A model generated the notes under the pieces. It worked only from the letters and a program-made list of their open reading frames with translations, ran no database searches and was not told the origin of the DNA. The position numbers were made by a program, and so were the translations under genes. From positions 11,304-75,303 of the forward strand of contig NZ_AYKS02000092.1 in the NCBI RefSeq assembly GCF_000496755.2: DNA of 64,000 nt, written 5' to 3'. Shown here piece by piece: positions 20,274-30,346 of the stretch. Source of the DNA: Serratia sp. DD3 (GTDB lineage Bacteria > Pseudomonadota > Gammaproteobacteria > Enterobacterales > Enterobacteriaceae). The first letter of the stretch is position 1. The number at the start of each line of letters is the position of its first letter.

Positions 20274-21950
20274 TTACTCGCCTTTAGCCGCTTTGAAAGC
20301 TTCAGCCATAGCGTTAGAGAAATTGCTTTCTTCCTGCTTGCTGTTATTCACAGTAGCGATAGCATCTTTCTCGTCAGCTTCGTCCTTAGCACGAACAGAC
20401 AAGCTTACAACGCGATTCTTGCGGTCAACACCCGTGAATTTAGCTTCCACGTCGTCACCCACTTTCAGAACCAGAGTTGCATCTTCAATGCGGTCGCGAG
20501 AGGCTTCAGATGCACGCAGGTAACCTTCTACACCGCCTGCTAATTCAACTGTAGCACCTTTCGCGTCAACTGCTGTGACTTTACCAGTAACAATAGTCCC
20601 TTTCTTGTTCACAGACAGGTAGTTATTGAACGGATCTTCAGCCAGTTGCTTCACGCCCAAAGAGATGCGCTCGCGCTCTGCGTCAACCTGCAGGACCACT
20701 GCTGCAATTTCGTCGCCTTTCTTGTATTCACGCACGGCTTCTTCCCCTGCAACGTTCCAGGAGATGTCAGACAGGTGAACCAGGCCGTCGATGCCGCCGT
20801 CCAGGCCGATGAAGATACCGAAGTCAGTGATAGACTTGATTTTACCTTCAACACGGTCGTTTTTGTTGTGGGTTTCCGCAAATTGCTGCCATGGGTTGGA
20901 TTTGCACTGCTTCAGGCCCAGAGAGATACGACGACGTTCTTCATCGATATCCAGAACCATCACATCCACTACATCGCCCACGTTAACCACTTTGGACGGA
21001 TGGATGTTTTTGTTGGTCCAATCCATTTCAGAAACGTGCACCAGACCTTCAACGCCTTCTTCGATTTCAACGAAGCAGCCGTAATCAGTCAGGTTAGTCA
21101 CACGGCCTGTCAATCGAGTGCTTTCTGGGTAACGCTTGGCGATAGCAACCCATGGATCTTCACCCAGTTGCTTCAAGCCCAGAGAAACACGGGTACGCTC
21201 GCGGTCGAACTTCAGCACTTTAACGGTGATTTCGTCGCCAACGTTAACGATTTCACTCGGATGCTTAACGCGCTTCCAAGCCATATCGGTGATATGCAGC
21301 AAGCCATCAACGCCGCCCAGATCAACGAATGCACCGTAGTCAGTGAGGTTCTTGACGATACCTTTAACTTCCATGCCTTCCTGCAGGTTTTCCAGCAGTT
21401 GATCGCGTTCTGCGCTGTTCTCGGACTCAATTACTGCACGACGAGAAACAACAACGTTATTACGCTTTTGGTCCAGCTTGATCACTTTGAACTCAAGCTC
21501 TTTGCCTTCCAGGTGCAGAGTATCGCGGACCGGACGCACATCAACCAGAGAACCTGGCAGGAACGCGCGAATACCGTTCAGCTCAACAGTGAAGCCACCC
21601 TTAACTTTACCGTTGATAATACCAATAACGGTTTCAGCTTCTTCGTAAGCTTTTTCCAGCGTGATCCAAGCTTCGTGGCGCTTCGCTTTCTCACGGGATA
21701 GCAGAGTTTCACCGAAGCCATCTTCAACAGCATCCAGCGCAACGTCAATTTCGTCACCAATCTGGATTTCTAGCTCACCCTGTGCGTTTTTGAACTGCTC
21801 TACCGGAATGGCGGATTCAGATTTCAGACCGGCGTCAACCAGTACGATATCTTTATCAATAGCAACAACCACGCCACGAACGATGGAGCCCGGACGAGTT
21901 TCAATTGTTTTCAGGGATTCTTCAAAGAGTTGAGCAAAAGATTCAGTCAT
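20274..21950 (-). CDS. rpsA: 30S ribosomal protein S1
   Basis: 558 residues with six S1/OB-fold repeats of about 75-90 residues; recurring motifs include [20 protein letters not shown] and [20 protein letters not shown]. The first two repeats bind the ribosome and the last four bind mRNA. S1 is needed for translation initiation on structured or weak Shine-Dalgarno mRNAs and is also a subunit of Q-beta replicase. Codon use is strongly biased, as expected for a highly expressed gene. It lies between cmk and ihfB as in E. coli. About 280 bp upstream is free of genes and probably holds its promoters and autoregulatory leader. Confidence 0.98.
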   Translation of the reverse strand: MTESFAQLFEESLKTIETRPGSIVRGVVVAIDKDIVLVDAGLKSESAIPVEQFKNAQGELEIQIGDEIDVALDAVEDGFGETLLSREKAKRHEAWITLEKAYEEAETVIGIINGKVKGGFTVELNGIRAFLPGSLVDVRPVRDTLHLEGKELEFKVIKLDQKRNNVVVSRRAVIESENSAERDQLLENLQEGMEVKGIVKNLTDYGAFVDLGGVDGLLHITDMAWKRVKHPSEIVNVGDEITVKVLKFDRERTRVSLGLKQLGEDPWVAIAKRYPESTRLTGRVTNLTDYGCFVEIEEGVEGLVHVSEMDWTNKNIHPSKVVNVGDVVDVMVLDIDEERRRISLGLKQCKSNPWQQFAETHNKNDRVEGKIKSITDFGIFIGLDGGIDGLVHLSDISWNVAGEEAVREYKKGDEIAAVVLQVDAERERISLGVKQLAEDPFNNYLSVNKKGTIVTGKVTAVDAKGATVELAGGVEGYLRASEASRDRIEDATLVLKVGDDVEAKFTGVDRKNRVVSLSVRAKDEADEKDAIATVNNSKQEESNFSNAMAEAFKAAKGE

Positions 21951-22233
21951 GTTGTTAATCTTCAGGGTTCTTTAGTTTAACGTCCATTTAGCATCCCGCC
22001 GAATGGGGTTGTTTCACATACCCGGTCATTGGCTCCATGCCGACCAGGTTTCTATAAATGTCATCATGCACATTACCGCAGCAACAGGCGCAAATTAGAT
22101 GGCCCACTGGCTGCACTGCAGTTGCATGAATCACGATATAAATCACAAGGGCAAAATTTTACCCGATATACTACAATACTGCTACGCAATACGGTGGCAA
22201 ATATGACAAAAAAGAAAGGTGCCGCCGTATTTA

Positions 22234-22920
22234 TTACTGCGGCAACGCCAATATTTTATGTGCATACGCCAACGCCCGCTGGATCACTTCTTCGATCGAC
22301 ATGCTGGTAGAATCCAGCACCAGAGCATCAGTAGCTGGCACCAGGGGCGCAATAGCCCGATTACGGTCACGGTCATCCCGTTCCTTTATCTCGGCTAAAA
22401 GACGCTCAAAGTTAACACTAAAGCCCTTTTCCTGCAACTGCAGCATGCGACGATGCGCGCGCTCTTCTGAGCTGGCGTCAAGAAAAATTTTAACTCGCGC
22501 ATCAGGAAAGACGACGGTACCCATATCACGGCCATCGGCAATCAGGCCGGGATCCTCACGAAACGCTCGCTGGCGGCGCAATAATGCTTCGCGCACCCGC
22601 GGGAAAGCAGCCACTAGCGATGCCGTATTACCAACGGTTTCCTGGCGGATCTCGTTGCTGACATCCTCGCCTTCCAAAATAACCTGTAACTTGCCGTCCT
22701 GCGCAACAAAGCGAACATCAAGATGGGCGGCCAAGGGAACTAATGCCTCTTCAGAGGTGATATCCACCTGATGGTGTAGTGCAGCCAGAGCCAATACACG
22801 ATAAATGGCACCAGAATCCAGCAAATGCCATCCAAGGGATTCGGCCAACGCTTTACACAGCGTGCCTTTACCCGCTCCACCTGGCCCATCAACGGTTATT
22901 ACCGGGGCTGTAGCCATCAT
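22234..22920 (-). CDS. cmk: Cytidylate kinase
   Basis: 228 residues from the first of two adjacent ATGs ([13 protein letters not shown]), with GGAG 7 nt upstream; E. coli Cmk has 227. Phosphorylates CMP and dCMP with ATP to feed CTP/dCTP pools. P-loop is [14 protein letters not shown] near residues 12-25; other markers are [27 protein letters not shown] and [20 protein letters not shown]. The P-loop has GPGGAGKG where E. coli has GPSGAGKG, a conservative change. No ycaL homologue lies between cmk and aroA, unlike E. coli. Confidence 0.97.
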   Translation of the reverse strand: MMATAPVITVDGPGGAGKGTLCKALAESLGWHLLDSGAIYRVLALAALHHQVDITSEEALVPLAAHLDVRFVAQDGKLQVILEGEDVSNEIRQETVGNTASLVAAFPRVREALLRRQRAFREDPGLIADGRDMGTVVFPDARVKIFLDASSEERAHRRMLQLQEKGFSVNFERLLAEIKERDDRDRNRAIAPLVPATDALVLDSTSMSIEEVIQRALAYAHKILALPQ

Positions 22921-23145
22921 TATCTCTCTCCTTCGGGTAGAAAACCTCACAGGGATGCGCCTGCTATCTGCCCCCACTGGAGCAGATTCGGCGGCGTATT
23001 ATACTCCCCTGTCAGCTTTACTGTTACCCCAGAACGCACTGGTTGCTGAAAATAAAACCATTACGCTGCAAAAGCCACAGATAGAATTCAATCAGCTACG
23101 GCCATCCTGGCGAGTGAGAAATCATCAATAGAGCAGAAATCAGGC

Positions 23146-24426
23146 CTATTGGCTGATACGTGCCAATTGTTCAAAATAATCCGGAAATGTCTTGGCCGTG
23201 CATTTGGGGTCAAGAATCGTCACCGGGGTATCAGACAGGGCCACCAGCGAGAAACACATCGCCATGCGGTGGTCGTTATAAGTCTCAATTCGGGCAAACT
23301 GTAACTTGCTCGGCGGTATAATGTGGATGTAATCCTCCCCTTCGTCCACTTCGGCCCCCACTTTGCGCAACTCAGCGGCCATGGCCGCCAGTCGATCGGT
23401 TTCTTTTACGCGCCAATTGTAAATATTGCGGATAGTGGTTGGGCCTTCAGCAAACAGAGCGGTGGTAGCAATGGTCATGGCAGCATCTGGAATATGATTC
23501 ATATCCATATCGATACCTTGCAACTCACCACGGCGACACTCGATAAAATCATCCCCCCAGGTAATATGAGCCCCCATTTTTTCCAGTACATCGGCAAACT
23601 TGGTATCGCCCTGGACACTTTTTTTGCCGATCCCGGTGACACGCACTGTGCCGCCTTTGATCGCCGCAGCGGCCAGAAAATAAGAGGCTGAAGAGGCATC
23701 CCCCTCCACCAGATAATCCCCCGGTGAACAATACTGCTGCTGAGCAGCAATATGGAATACCTGATAGTTTTCGTGAGTGACCTCAACACCAAAGGTTTTC
23801 ATCAGGTGTAGCGTAATATCGATATAAGGCTTGGAAACCAGCTCACCTTTGATATGGATGGCGGTATCCTGCATTGCCAGCGGAGCCATCATCAGCAGAG
23901 CGGTCAGAAACTGGCTGGAAACACTGCCATCCACCGTCACATCCCCACCGCGAAAACCACCCTGCAGGCGCACTGGTGGGTAATCGGTCTGCTCAAGATA
24001 ATCTATTTGCGCGCCCCCTTGACGTAGCGCCTCCACCAAATGGCCAATCGGCCGCTCCTTCATACGGGGTTCGCCCGTCAGAACCACATCACCCTGCCCC
24101 AGGCACAATGCCGCAGCCAATGGGCGCATTGCCGTACCGGCATTGCCAAGGAACAGTTCCAGCGGCTGTTTTGCTACCAGAGGGCCAGCCCCGCCTTCCA
24201 CGACGCAACGGGTGCGATCATCAGAGAGTTGGTACTTCACCCCCAGCGCCTGCAACGCATTCAACATATAACGGACATCGTCGCTATCGAGCAGGTTAGT
24301 CAGCCGGGTAGTTCCCTGAGCCAGTGCAGCCAGCAGCAGAGCACGATTGGATACGCTCTTGGAGCCGGGTAAATTGACGGTGCCTTCGACTAAAGCAACC
24401 GGTTGTAACGTCAGGGAATCGACCAT
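23146..24426 (-). CDS. aroA: 5-enolpyruvylshikimate-3-phosphate (EPSP) synthase
   Basis: 426 residues starting at [15 protein letters not shown], matching the E. coli start; a longer frame upstream is not supported. Sixth step of the shikimate pathway. Class I (glyphosate-sensitive type) features are present: [36 protein letters not shown] and the catalytic [10 protein letters not shown] segment; the Gly and Pro residues of the [11 protein letters not shown] loop are unaltered. It lies about 100 bp downstream of serC in the classical serC-aroA operon. Confidence 0.98.
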   Translation of the reverse strand: MVDSLTLQPVALVEGTVNLPGSKSVSNRALLLAALAQGTTRLTNLLDSDDVRYMLNALQALGVKYQLSDDRTRCVVEGGAGPLVAKQPLELFLGNAGTAMRPLAAALCLGQGDVVLTGEPRMKERPIGHLVEALRQGGAQIDYLEQTDYPPVRLQGGFRGGDVTVDGSVSSQFLTALLMMAPLAMQDTAIHIKGELVSKPYIDITLHLMKTFGVEVTHENYQVFHIAAQQQYCSPGDYLVEGDASSASYFLAAAAIKGGTVRVTGIGKKSVQGDTKFADVLEKMGAHITWGDDFIECRRGELQGIDMDMNHIPDAAMTIATTALFAEGPTTIRNIYNWRVKETDRLAAMAAELRKVGAEVDEGEDYIHIIPPSKLQFARIETYNDHRMAMCFSLVALSDTPVTILDPKCTAKTFPDYFEQLARISQ

Positions 24427-24532
24427 ATCAACAACATTCTCCACAATCTGATCAACGAAACGGCCCCGGGATATCACCGGAGCCGCTTTAATACCAAAGG
24501 ACAACAACTATACACGTCAGTAAACGTCAGGC

Positions 24533-25618
24533 TCAGCCATGACGACGTTCAAAATCAACCATAAAATCAGTTAATACCTTCACACCTGCCAACGGCATAG
24601 CATTATAAATAGAGGCGCGCATTCCCCCTACTACACGGTGCCCTTTCAGCGCTTGTAGGCCAATAGCTTCCGCTTCACTCAGGAAGACTTTATCCAATAC
24701 AGGATCGGCTAACTGGAAAGGAATATTCATCAAGGAACGGTTAGCCGTGGCAACGCGGTTGCGATAAAAATCCGACTGATCAATGGTGGCATACAGCAGT
24801 TGCGCTTTTTCCTGATTACGCTTTTGCATTTCCACCAGGCCACCCTGCTCTTTCAGCCATTTGAACACCAGGCCAGCAAGGTACCAGGCAAACGTCGGCG
24901 GCGTATTGAACATCGAATCATTTTCCGCTAATACCGTGTAATCGAGCGTCGAAGGAGTTTCGCGGCGCGCTTTACCCAGCAGATCATCACGCACGATCAC
25001 CAGCGTTAAACCAGCGGGCCCAATATTTTTCTGAGCGCCGGCATAAATAACACCAAAACGGCTCACATCCAGCGGACTGGAAAGAATCGTTGAAGAGTAA
25101 TCGCCAATCACCACTTTATTAGCAAAATCAGGCAATTCATCCACCGCAATGCCATCAATCGTTTCATTTGGGCAATAGTGTACATACGCGGCATCATCAC
25201 TGAGCTGCCACTCTTTCATCGGTTTGATGGCACTTAACCCGTCCACCGAAGTTTTAACATCAATAACATTCGGCTGACAGTATTTCTCTGCTTCAAGAAT
25301 GGCACTGTGAGCCCAGTAGCCACCATCGATATAATCCGCTTTGGTACTATTGCCCAACAGGTTTAGCGGCAACGCAGCAAATTGTGCACGTGCGCCACCC
25401 TGGCAGAACAACACTTTGTAATTGGCAGGGATTTTCAGCAAATCACGCAGATCCTGTTCAGACTCTTCGGCAACGGCAATAAATTCCTTACTGCGGTGGC
25501 TGATTTCCATTACTGAAGTCCCCAGCGCATGCCAATTACACAGTTCTTGTTGAGCACGACGCAACACTTCAACCGGCAACATTGCCGGGCCAGAGCTAAA
25601 GTTATAAACCTGTGTCAT
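24533..25618 (-). CDS. serC: Phosphoserine aminotransferase SerC
   Basis: 361 residues; class V aminotransferase of serine and pyridoxal phosphate synthesis. Key pieces are the start [20 protein letters not shown], the substrate loop [23 protein letters not shown], and the PLP lysine in [13 protein letters not shown]. Length and order upstream of aroA agree with E. coli. The E. coli neighbour ycaP is replaced here by ansB. Confidence 0.98.
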   Translation of the reverse strand: MTQVYNFSSGPAMLPVEVLRRAQQELCNWHALGTSVMEISHRSKEFIAVAEESEQDLRDLLKIPANYKVLFCQGGARAQFAALPLNLLGNSTKADYIDGGYWAHSAILEAEKYCQPNVIDVKTSVDGLSAIKPMKEWQLSDDAAYVHYCPNETIDGIAVDELPDFANKVVIGDYSSTILSSPLDVSRFGVIYAGAQKNIGPAGLTLVIVRDDLLGKARRETPSTLDYTVLAENDSMFNTPPTFAWYLAGLVFKWLKEQGGLVEMQKRNQEKAQLLYATIDQSDFYRNRVATANRSLMNIPFQLADPVLDKVFLSEAEAIGLQALKGHRVVGGMRASIYNAMPLAGVKVLTDFMVDFERRHG

Positions 25619-25942
25619 TTCCCCTCACTACATTGACTGTTTGCCGCACAAACCGGTGTGTCGACTCACCCTTCGTTATTCAAGTTGCAGTAATCGGCCA
25701 CCACCTGAATAAACCAAATTAAATAGATGTTGATACACTAAATAGATGTTGATACCCAATGGCGCCACTCGCCGTCCTATTGAACCGCAACGCCAAATCC
25801 ACCCATCAGGTTTTATCACTCACCTAACGCGGCTGCAATGCTTATTCTTGTAAGAACCGGAAACATCGTCATTCAAAGGGCGGGGTTTTGCGGCGAAGAT
25901 AAACAATATCAGGGGGCATCACACCCCCTGTAGATTGCATAA
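25619..25942. other. Intergenic region between serC and ansB
   Basis: 324 bp without a gene. It begins with a short stretch (attcaagttgcag, around 25680) resembling the left end of the hairpin repeat family seen elsewhere in this window. A 17-bp direct repeat (taaatagatgttgatac) occurs at 25720-25736 and 25739-25755, almost back to back. The right end holds the ansB terminator. Confidence 0.6.
25910..25930 (-). terminator. Terminator after ansB
   Basis: Stem CAGGGGG / CCCCCTG with a 7-nt loop 12 bp past the ansB stop. Read leftward the tail is ATATTGTTTA, moderately U-rich, so a plausible intrinsic terminator. Confidence 0.55.
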
Positions 25943-26989
25943 TTAGTACTGATTAAACATCGCCTGGATCTGTTTGGCGTCTTTGGTTTGCGTTAAGGCT
26001 AATTGCAGCAAAACTCGGGCTTTTTGCGGGTTTAATGTCCCTGAGGCCACAAAACCATATTTAGTATCATCCACTTCCGCATCTTCGGTGGTTGAACCGG
26101 TCGGAACACGAGAAGAACGAACCACCGCCATGCCATCATTTGCGGCTTTGGCCAATGTATCAAACACAGTTTTATACAAGTTGCCATTGCCAACACCGGC
26201 ACTGACAATCCCTTGATAACCTTCTGCGATCAAGGCTTTTGCCGGGGCATCGGATGCATTGGCATAGTTATAGATGATGCCTACCTTCGGCAAGGTGGTT
26301 AATTTGCTGACATCGAACGGTGTTGCAGTAGTATGTTTACGCTGCGGTGAACGTTGATAATCAACTTTACCATTGTGGATATACCCTAGCGGTCCAAAGT
26401 TGGGGGACTGGAAAGTTTGCACTGCCGTGGTATTGGTTTTGGTCACATCGCGGCCATCGAGTACCGTATCATTCATAGCCACCAGCACACCACGTCTGGC
26501 CGACTGTGGATCCGCTGCGGTAACCACCGCATTATATAAGTTGAATGGGCCATCCGCACTCATGGCGGTAGCCGGGCGCATGGCGCCAACGATCACCACC
26601 GGTTTGTCACACTTGACCGTCAAATCAAGAAAATAGGCCGTCTCTTCCAAAGTATCTGTGCCATGGGTGATGACAAAGCCATCGGTTTTGGCGCAGTCCG
26701 CATTGATTTTTTTTGCTAACTTGAGCCACACCTCATCATTCATATCTTGCGAACCAATATTTACCAGTTGCTCCCCTTTCACATTGGCAACTGTTTTCAG
26801 CTCTGGCACAGCATTGACTAACGCCTCCACCCCCAACTTGCCAGCGGTATAATTTGATTGGGTAGCAGATTGCCCCCCACCAGCAATGGTTCCCCCCGTA
26901 GCTAACAAGGTGATATTAGGCAATGCCAGTGCAGAACTGCTCACCCCGGCCATGAGTAATGCCATGACACTCAATTTTATTGATTTCAT
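25943..26989 (-). CDS. ansB: Periplasmic L-asparaginase II
   Basis: 348 residues, the E. coli AnsB length. A clear Sec signal peptide (MKSIKLSVMALLMAGVSSSA, cut after ALA) precedes the mature start LPNITLLATGGTIAGGG. Both active-site signatures are present: TGGTIAGGG with the nucleophilic Thr, and THGTDTLEETAYF with the Thr-Asp pair; the catalytic Lys lies in the VVIVGAMRPATAMSADGP region and downstream. It hydrolyses asparagine to aspartate and ammonia in the periplasm and in enterobacteria is usually induced anaerobically by CRP/FNR. It takes the place of E. coli ycaP between serC and ycaO. A TGTGATATTCATGCAA half-CRP-like sequence upstream (27054) is suggestive only. Confidence 0.96.
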   Translation of the reverse strand: MKSIKLSVMALLMAGVSSSALALPNITLLATGGTIAGGGQSATQSNYTAGKLGVEALVNAVPELKTVANVKGEQLVNIGSQDMNDEVWLKLAKKINADCAKTDGFVITHGTDTLEETAYFLDLTVKCDKPVVIVGAMRPATAMSADGPFNLYNAVVTAADPQSARRGVLVAMNDTVLDGRDVTKTNTTAVQTFQSPNFGPLGYIHNGKVDYQRSPQRKHTTATPFDVSKLTTLPKVGIIYNYANASDAPAKALIAEGYQGIVSAGVGNGNLYKTVFDTLAKAANDGMAVVRSSRVPTGSTTEDAEVDDTKYGFVASGTLNPQKARVLLQLALTQTKDAKQIQAMFNQY

Positions 26990-27145
26990 TGTCTTATCCC
27001 ATGATTGATAAAATAATAATCTGCCGAATTATATAATTTATCATTATAAAAACTGTGATATTCATGCAAATTTAGGAATATATGGAGCTTCAGCCTAAAA
27101 CCTCGTATTATTGTGCGTTCTCTGTATGCCCAATAAGTGATCACC

Positions 27146-28915
27146 ATGACGCAAACTTTTATTCCCGGTAAAGACGCCGCACTGGAAGATTCCATCGCCG
27201 GTTTTCAGCAAAAATTATCTGATCTGGGTTTTAATATTGAAGAAGCCTCTTGGCTCAATCCAGTTCCCCATGTCTGGTCGGTGCACATCCGTGATCGCGA
27301 CTGTCCGCTGTGCTTCACCAATGGCAAAGGTGCCAGTAAAAAGGCCGCCTTGGCCTCGGCATTGGGGGAATACTTTGAGCGTCTCTCCACCAACTATTTC
27401 TTTGCTGATTTCTATTTAGGTCAGCAAATTGCACAAAGCGACTTTGTCCATTATCCACACGAAAAATGGTTCCCTATCCCGGAAGATAATGCATTACCTG
27501 CGGGGTTGTTAGACCCACGCTTGCATGCGTTTTACGACCCTGAACAGGAACTGCAAGCCAGTGATCTGGTGGACCTTCAATCAGGCAATGCGCAGCGCGG
27601 TATCTGTGCCCTGCCCTTCAGCCGTCAGTCAGACCAGCAGACGGTTTATATTCCGATGAATATTATCGGCAACATGTATGTCTCCAACGGCATGTCTGCG
27701 GGCAATACCACCAGCGAAGCTCGCGTTCAAGCGCTTTCTGAAGTGTTCGAGCGTTATATCAAGAACCGCATTATTGCTGAATCCATCAGCTTACCGGAAA
27801 TTCCCAGCGAGGTGTTAAGCCGTTATCCTGAAGTAGTTGAAGCTATCGCCAAACTGGAGGCCGAAGGTTTCCCAATCCTCGCTTATGATGCTTCGCTGGG
27901 TGGCCACTATCCGGTGATTTGTGTGGTGCTGTTCAACCCAGCCAATGGCAGTTGTTTTGCTTCCTTTGGTGCCCACCCGGATTTTGGTGTCGCATTAGAG
28001 CGTACCGTCACTGAACTGCTGCAAGGGCGTGGCTTAAAAGATCTTGATGTCTTTAGCCCTCCTACCTTTGATAATGAAGAAGTCGCCGAGCACACCAATC
28101 TGGAAACGCACTTTATTGATTCCAGCGGCTTAATCTCTTGGGATATGTTCAAGCAAGATGCGGATTATCCTTTTGTCGATTGGAATTTCAGCGGCACCAC
28201 GCAACAAGAATTTTCCACCTTGATGAGCATTTTTAATCAGGAAGAGGCTGAAGTATACATTGCGGATTACCAGCACTTGGGGGTTTATGCCTGCCGTATT
28301 ATTGTGCCTGGCATGTCTGATATTTATCCGGCAGAAGATCTGATCCTGGCCAACAACAGTATGGCAGCCCATTTGCGGGCCACTTTATTGCAATTACCAG
28401 ACAGCCACTGGCAAGCAGAAGAGTATCTGGCTCTGCTGCAACAGTTGGATGATGAAGGATTAGACGATTTCACCCGGGTGCGTGAATTGCTGGGCCTCGC
28501 TACTGGCAAAGACAATGCTTGGTACACATTACGCGTGGGCGAACTGAAATCGATGCTGGCCTTGGCGGGAGGCGATCTGGAGCAGGCGCTGATCTGGGCC
28601 GAATGGACACTGGAGTTTAATGCCTCACTGTTTAGCGCTGAACGCAGCAATTATTACCGTTGTTTGCAAACATGCCTTCAGTTAGCTCTGGAAGCGGAAC
28701 GCGACCCCGCTCAATATCATAGTGCTTTGGTCAAAATGTATGGGCAATCCGCCCTTGACGCAGCCTCTGCCGCCATTAATGGCAGCGAACGCTTCCATGG
28801 TCTGTTTGCTATTGACCCGGCGTTAACCGCCTTACCGGCACACCAGGCATTACTGGCGGCTTACAGCAAACTGCAAAAAGCCAAAGACCGATACTGGGCG
28901 CAGGGATCAGTCTAA
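27146..28915 (+). CDS. ycaO: YcaO (ribosomal protein S12 methylthiolation accessory protein)
   Basis: 589 residues from the ATG at 27146 (MTQTFIPGKDAALEDSIAGF), which matches the E. coli start; a GTG three codons earlier is less likely. ATP-binding YcaO domain in the first two thirds, with GNTTSEARVQALSEVFERYI and FGAHPDFGVALERTVTELLQ, and a C-terminal TPR-like region. E. coli YcaO takes part in beta-methylthiolation of ribosomal protein S12 by RimO. It ends KDRYWAQGSV, with an extra tail of a few residues. In E. coli focA comes next; here an 18-kb insert intervenes. This is the housekeeping YcaO, not an azole-forming enzyme linked to the biosynthetic locus. Confidence 0.95.
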   Translation: MTQTFIPGKDAALEDSIAGFQQKLSDLGFNIEEASWLNPVPHVWSVHIRDRDCPLCFTNGKGASKKAALASALGEYFERLSTNYFFADFYLGQQIAQSDFVHYPHEKWFPIPEDNALPAGLLDPRLHAFYDPEQELQASDLVDLQSGNAQRGICALPFSRQSDQQTVYIPMNIIGNMYVSNGMSAGNTTSEARVQALSEVFERYIKNRIIAESISLPEIPSEVLSRYPEVVEAIAKLEAEGFPILAYDASLGGHYPVICVVLFNPANGSCFASFGAHPDFGVALERTVTELLQGRGLKDLDVFSPPTFDNEEVAEHTNLETHFIDSSGLISWDMFKQDADYPFVDWNFSGTTQQEFSTLMSIFNQEEAEVYIADYQHLGVYACRIIVPGMSDIYPAEDLILANNSMAAHLRATLLQLPDSHWQAEEYLALLQQLDDEGLDDFTRVRELLGLATGKDNAWYTLRVGELKSMLALAGGDLEQALIWAEWTLEFNASLFSAERSNYYRCLQTCLQLALEAERDPAQYHSALVKMYGQSALDAASAAINGSERFHGLFAIDPALTALPAHQALLAAYSKLQKAKDRYWAQGSV

Positions 28916-28920
28916 ACACA

Positions 28921-29147
28921 CAATAATTCGAGTTGCATGACAAAACGCAGAGTGTTTTGAACAGTGCTTACGCTGGCCCGCAGGATGAACCGCATAGATG
29001 AGGTTCATTAATCCCTAGTGACATAGCTAACTATGTCACTAGGGTGAACGGCGAATCCGCCTGGTGCGGATTTTAACGCTGCTGCAGCGGCCCCGATAGG
29101 AGCGATCCTTATGAACGAGATGAATAACTGCAGCTAACACCCAAGCA
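28921..29147. repeat. Hairpin-forming intergenic repeat, copy 1
   Basis: Left end reads caataattcgagttgcatga and the right end gcagctaacacccaagcag. In the middle, 29013-29044, is a perfect 14-bp stem (CCCTAGTGACATAG / CTATGTCACTAGGG) with a 4-nt CTAA loop. The same ends and a similar hairpin recur at 29774 and 33299, and a degenerate form at 51788. The pattern agrees with intergenic repeats common in Yersinia/Serratia-type genomes; that link is from memory. Confidence 0.75.
29054..29074 (+). terminator. Terminator after ycaO, inside repeat copy 1
   Basis: Stem AATCCGC / GCGGATT with a 5-nt loop followed by TTAACG, giving TTTT at the foot of the stem. A matching AATCCGCC...GGCGGATT stem is found in the repeat after pflA. 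Confidence 0.5.
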
Positions 29148-29189
29148 GCCTGAAGCCTGAAGCCTGAAGCCTGAAGCCTGAAGCCTGAA
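29148..29189. repeat. Tandem repeat, six exact copies of gcctgaa
   Basis: Six perfect head-to-tail 7-bp units immediately after the right end of repeat copy 1. The unit resembles the start of the expected repeat end (gcttgaa), so it probably arose by slippage there. Confidence 0.95.
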
Positions 29190-29254
29190 AAGTATCAATC
29201 TGTGATCATTGAAAACGCTTAATTTTGTTCGTTACGAGGAGCATGCTTTTTGCC

Positions 29255-29501
29255 ATGAAGCTATTTATCACCGTAGAACAGCAAAACGCACTCTAACACC
29301 TACAGGATTCCAGAAGGGATTAGCACGTTTATGGTCGTATAAAGGCCATCCTTTTCGCTTCTGAAGGCGGGAAGGTGCTTTGTGATGATTCCTCAGGCTT
29401 TACGTTTGCACCAAACAACGGTTGATCACCATATCCGTGGGTACCTGAATAAAGGCAAGCTAAAGCCTAAACATAGTGGGCTGTTTATCAGCTCGGCTTA
29501 A
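29255..29501 (+). mobile_element. Remnant of an IS630-family transposase (N-terminal fragment, broken)
   Basis: Translation from the ATG gives MKLFITVEQQNAL, stop, HLQDSRRD, stop, HVYGRIKAILFASEG, then after a one-base shift ALRLHQTTVDHHIRGYLNKG and KLKP before a stop. This follows, piece by piece, the N-terminal helix-turn-helix domain of ISEc40-like IS630 transposases as I remember it (MKIFIT..., ...RIKAILLASEGW..., ALRLHQTTVDHH...). Two stop codons, a frameshift and loss of the whole DDE catalytic half show it is dead. No terminal inverted repeats were identified. Confidence 0.75.
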
Positions 29502-29773
29502 TGATAATTTTCAGGTGCTGAAGCCAGCATCTTTAAGTTAATCGGGTATATATCAACAAAATACTCACCACTATTCTTTTACGCTGACAAAGCTGTCTAA
29601 AAGACCATCTAAGACCAGTTAAAGAGGAGTCAAAAAGGAAAATAGTGATTCACAGGTGTTTTCATTCTACTAGATACAAAACGCCTCATTCTGTCATAGA
29701 CTGAATGAATTAAGATTTTTCTTATTATTTTTTTTTTATTTTTCGTGTTAACTTATCTTCGCCTGACGCCTTT

Positions 29774-29895
29774 AGGTATACACACACCAAATAATCGATT
29801 TGCTTGCAGGTAGCAACTGATCGAATCCCCGGTACATAGAAACTATATGACTGAGGTGAAAAAAGGCAGCTAACACCTACGTAGTTTAAAGTAAA
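29774..29895. repeat. Hairpin-forming intergenic repeat, copy 2 (degenerate)
   Basis: Left end aggtatacacacaccaaataat and right end gcagctaacacctacgtagtttaaagt match the ends of copies 1 and 3. The central stem is poor here (ccccggtacatag / ctatatgactgagg). It lies just upstream of the acpS-like gene. Confidence 0.65.
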
Positions 29896-29955
29896 AACAC
29901 TATAACTACGTTTAATGAAGATGCTTCAATGGATTGAGAAAGAGAGTCAGGACGA

Positions 29956-30324
29956 ATGAATCTTGGTGTAGATATTATCGAAATCGCACGGGTAAATACC
30001 GCGTTAACACGTAGTGGTAATAAGCTGGTGCAACTCTTGTTAACGCCCGCAGAGCAAGAGTCCTTAGGGAATCTGACCGAAAACATCGAGCGCATGGCCG
30101 GTTTCTGGGCAGCCAAAGAGGCTGCAGTGAAAGCGCTTGGTACTGGGTTTCGTCTAGGGATCTCATTCCATGACATCCAAATCATGCACGATGATCTCGG
30201 ATGCCCTTATTATCTCTTCAGTGGTGAATTTTCCCGAATAATGCAGGAAAAAAACCTCACCAGTTCCACGCTGAGTATTTCTCATTGTCAATCGCATGCG
30301 ATTGCCGCTGCAGCATTGGCTTAA
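29956..30324 (+). CDS. Dedicated AcpS-type 4'-phosphopantetheinyl transferase
   Basis: 122 residues, the normal AcpS size. Motifs: MNLGVDIIEIARV with Mg-binding Asp6, FWAAKEAAVKALGTGF with Glu55 (canonical FAAKEAxxKALGTG), and a C-terminal SISHCQSHAIAAA strand. Such enzymes transfer the phosphopantetheine arm of CoA to a conserved Ser of a carrier protein. As first gene of the locus, it most likely primes the carrier protein encoded three genes downstream; the cell's own AcpS should be encoded elsewhere (normally beside pdxJ). AGGA ribosome site 5 nt before the ATG. The spacing to the next gene is 22 bp. Confidence 0.88.
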   Translation: MNLGVDIIEIARVNTALTRSGNKLVQLLLTPAEQESLGNLTENIERMAGFWAAKEAAVKALGTGFRLGISFHDIQIMHDDLGCPYYLFSGEFSRIMQEKNLTSSTLSISHCQSHAIAAAALA

Positions 30325-30346
30325 TTGTTAAAATAAAGGAATATTT

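Larger units (their letters stand above)
28916..29955. other. Gene-free left border of the biosynthetic locus
   Basis: About 1 kb without an intact gene. From left to right it holds a hairpin repeat copy with a nested terminator, a 7-bp tandem repeat, a broken IS630-type transposase fragment, an AT-rich stretch with a 9-nt run of T near 29725, and a second copy of the hairpin repeat that ends about 60 bp before the first gene of the locus. The promoter of the locus must lie here; no box is convincing enough to call. Confidence 0.8.

Noticed and set aside
20646..21701. 351-codon open frame antisense to rpsA
   Set aside because: Shadow of a strongly codon-biased gene; no ribosome site or similarity.
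27146..28915. YcaO as a thiazole/oxazole-forming enzyme belonging to the biosynthetic locus
   Set aside because: It matches the E. coli housekeeping YcaO along its whole length, and no precursor peptide, dehydrogenase or E1-like partner is nearby.
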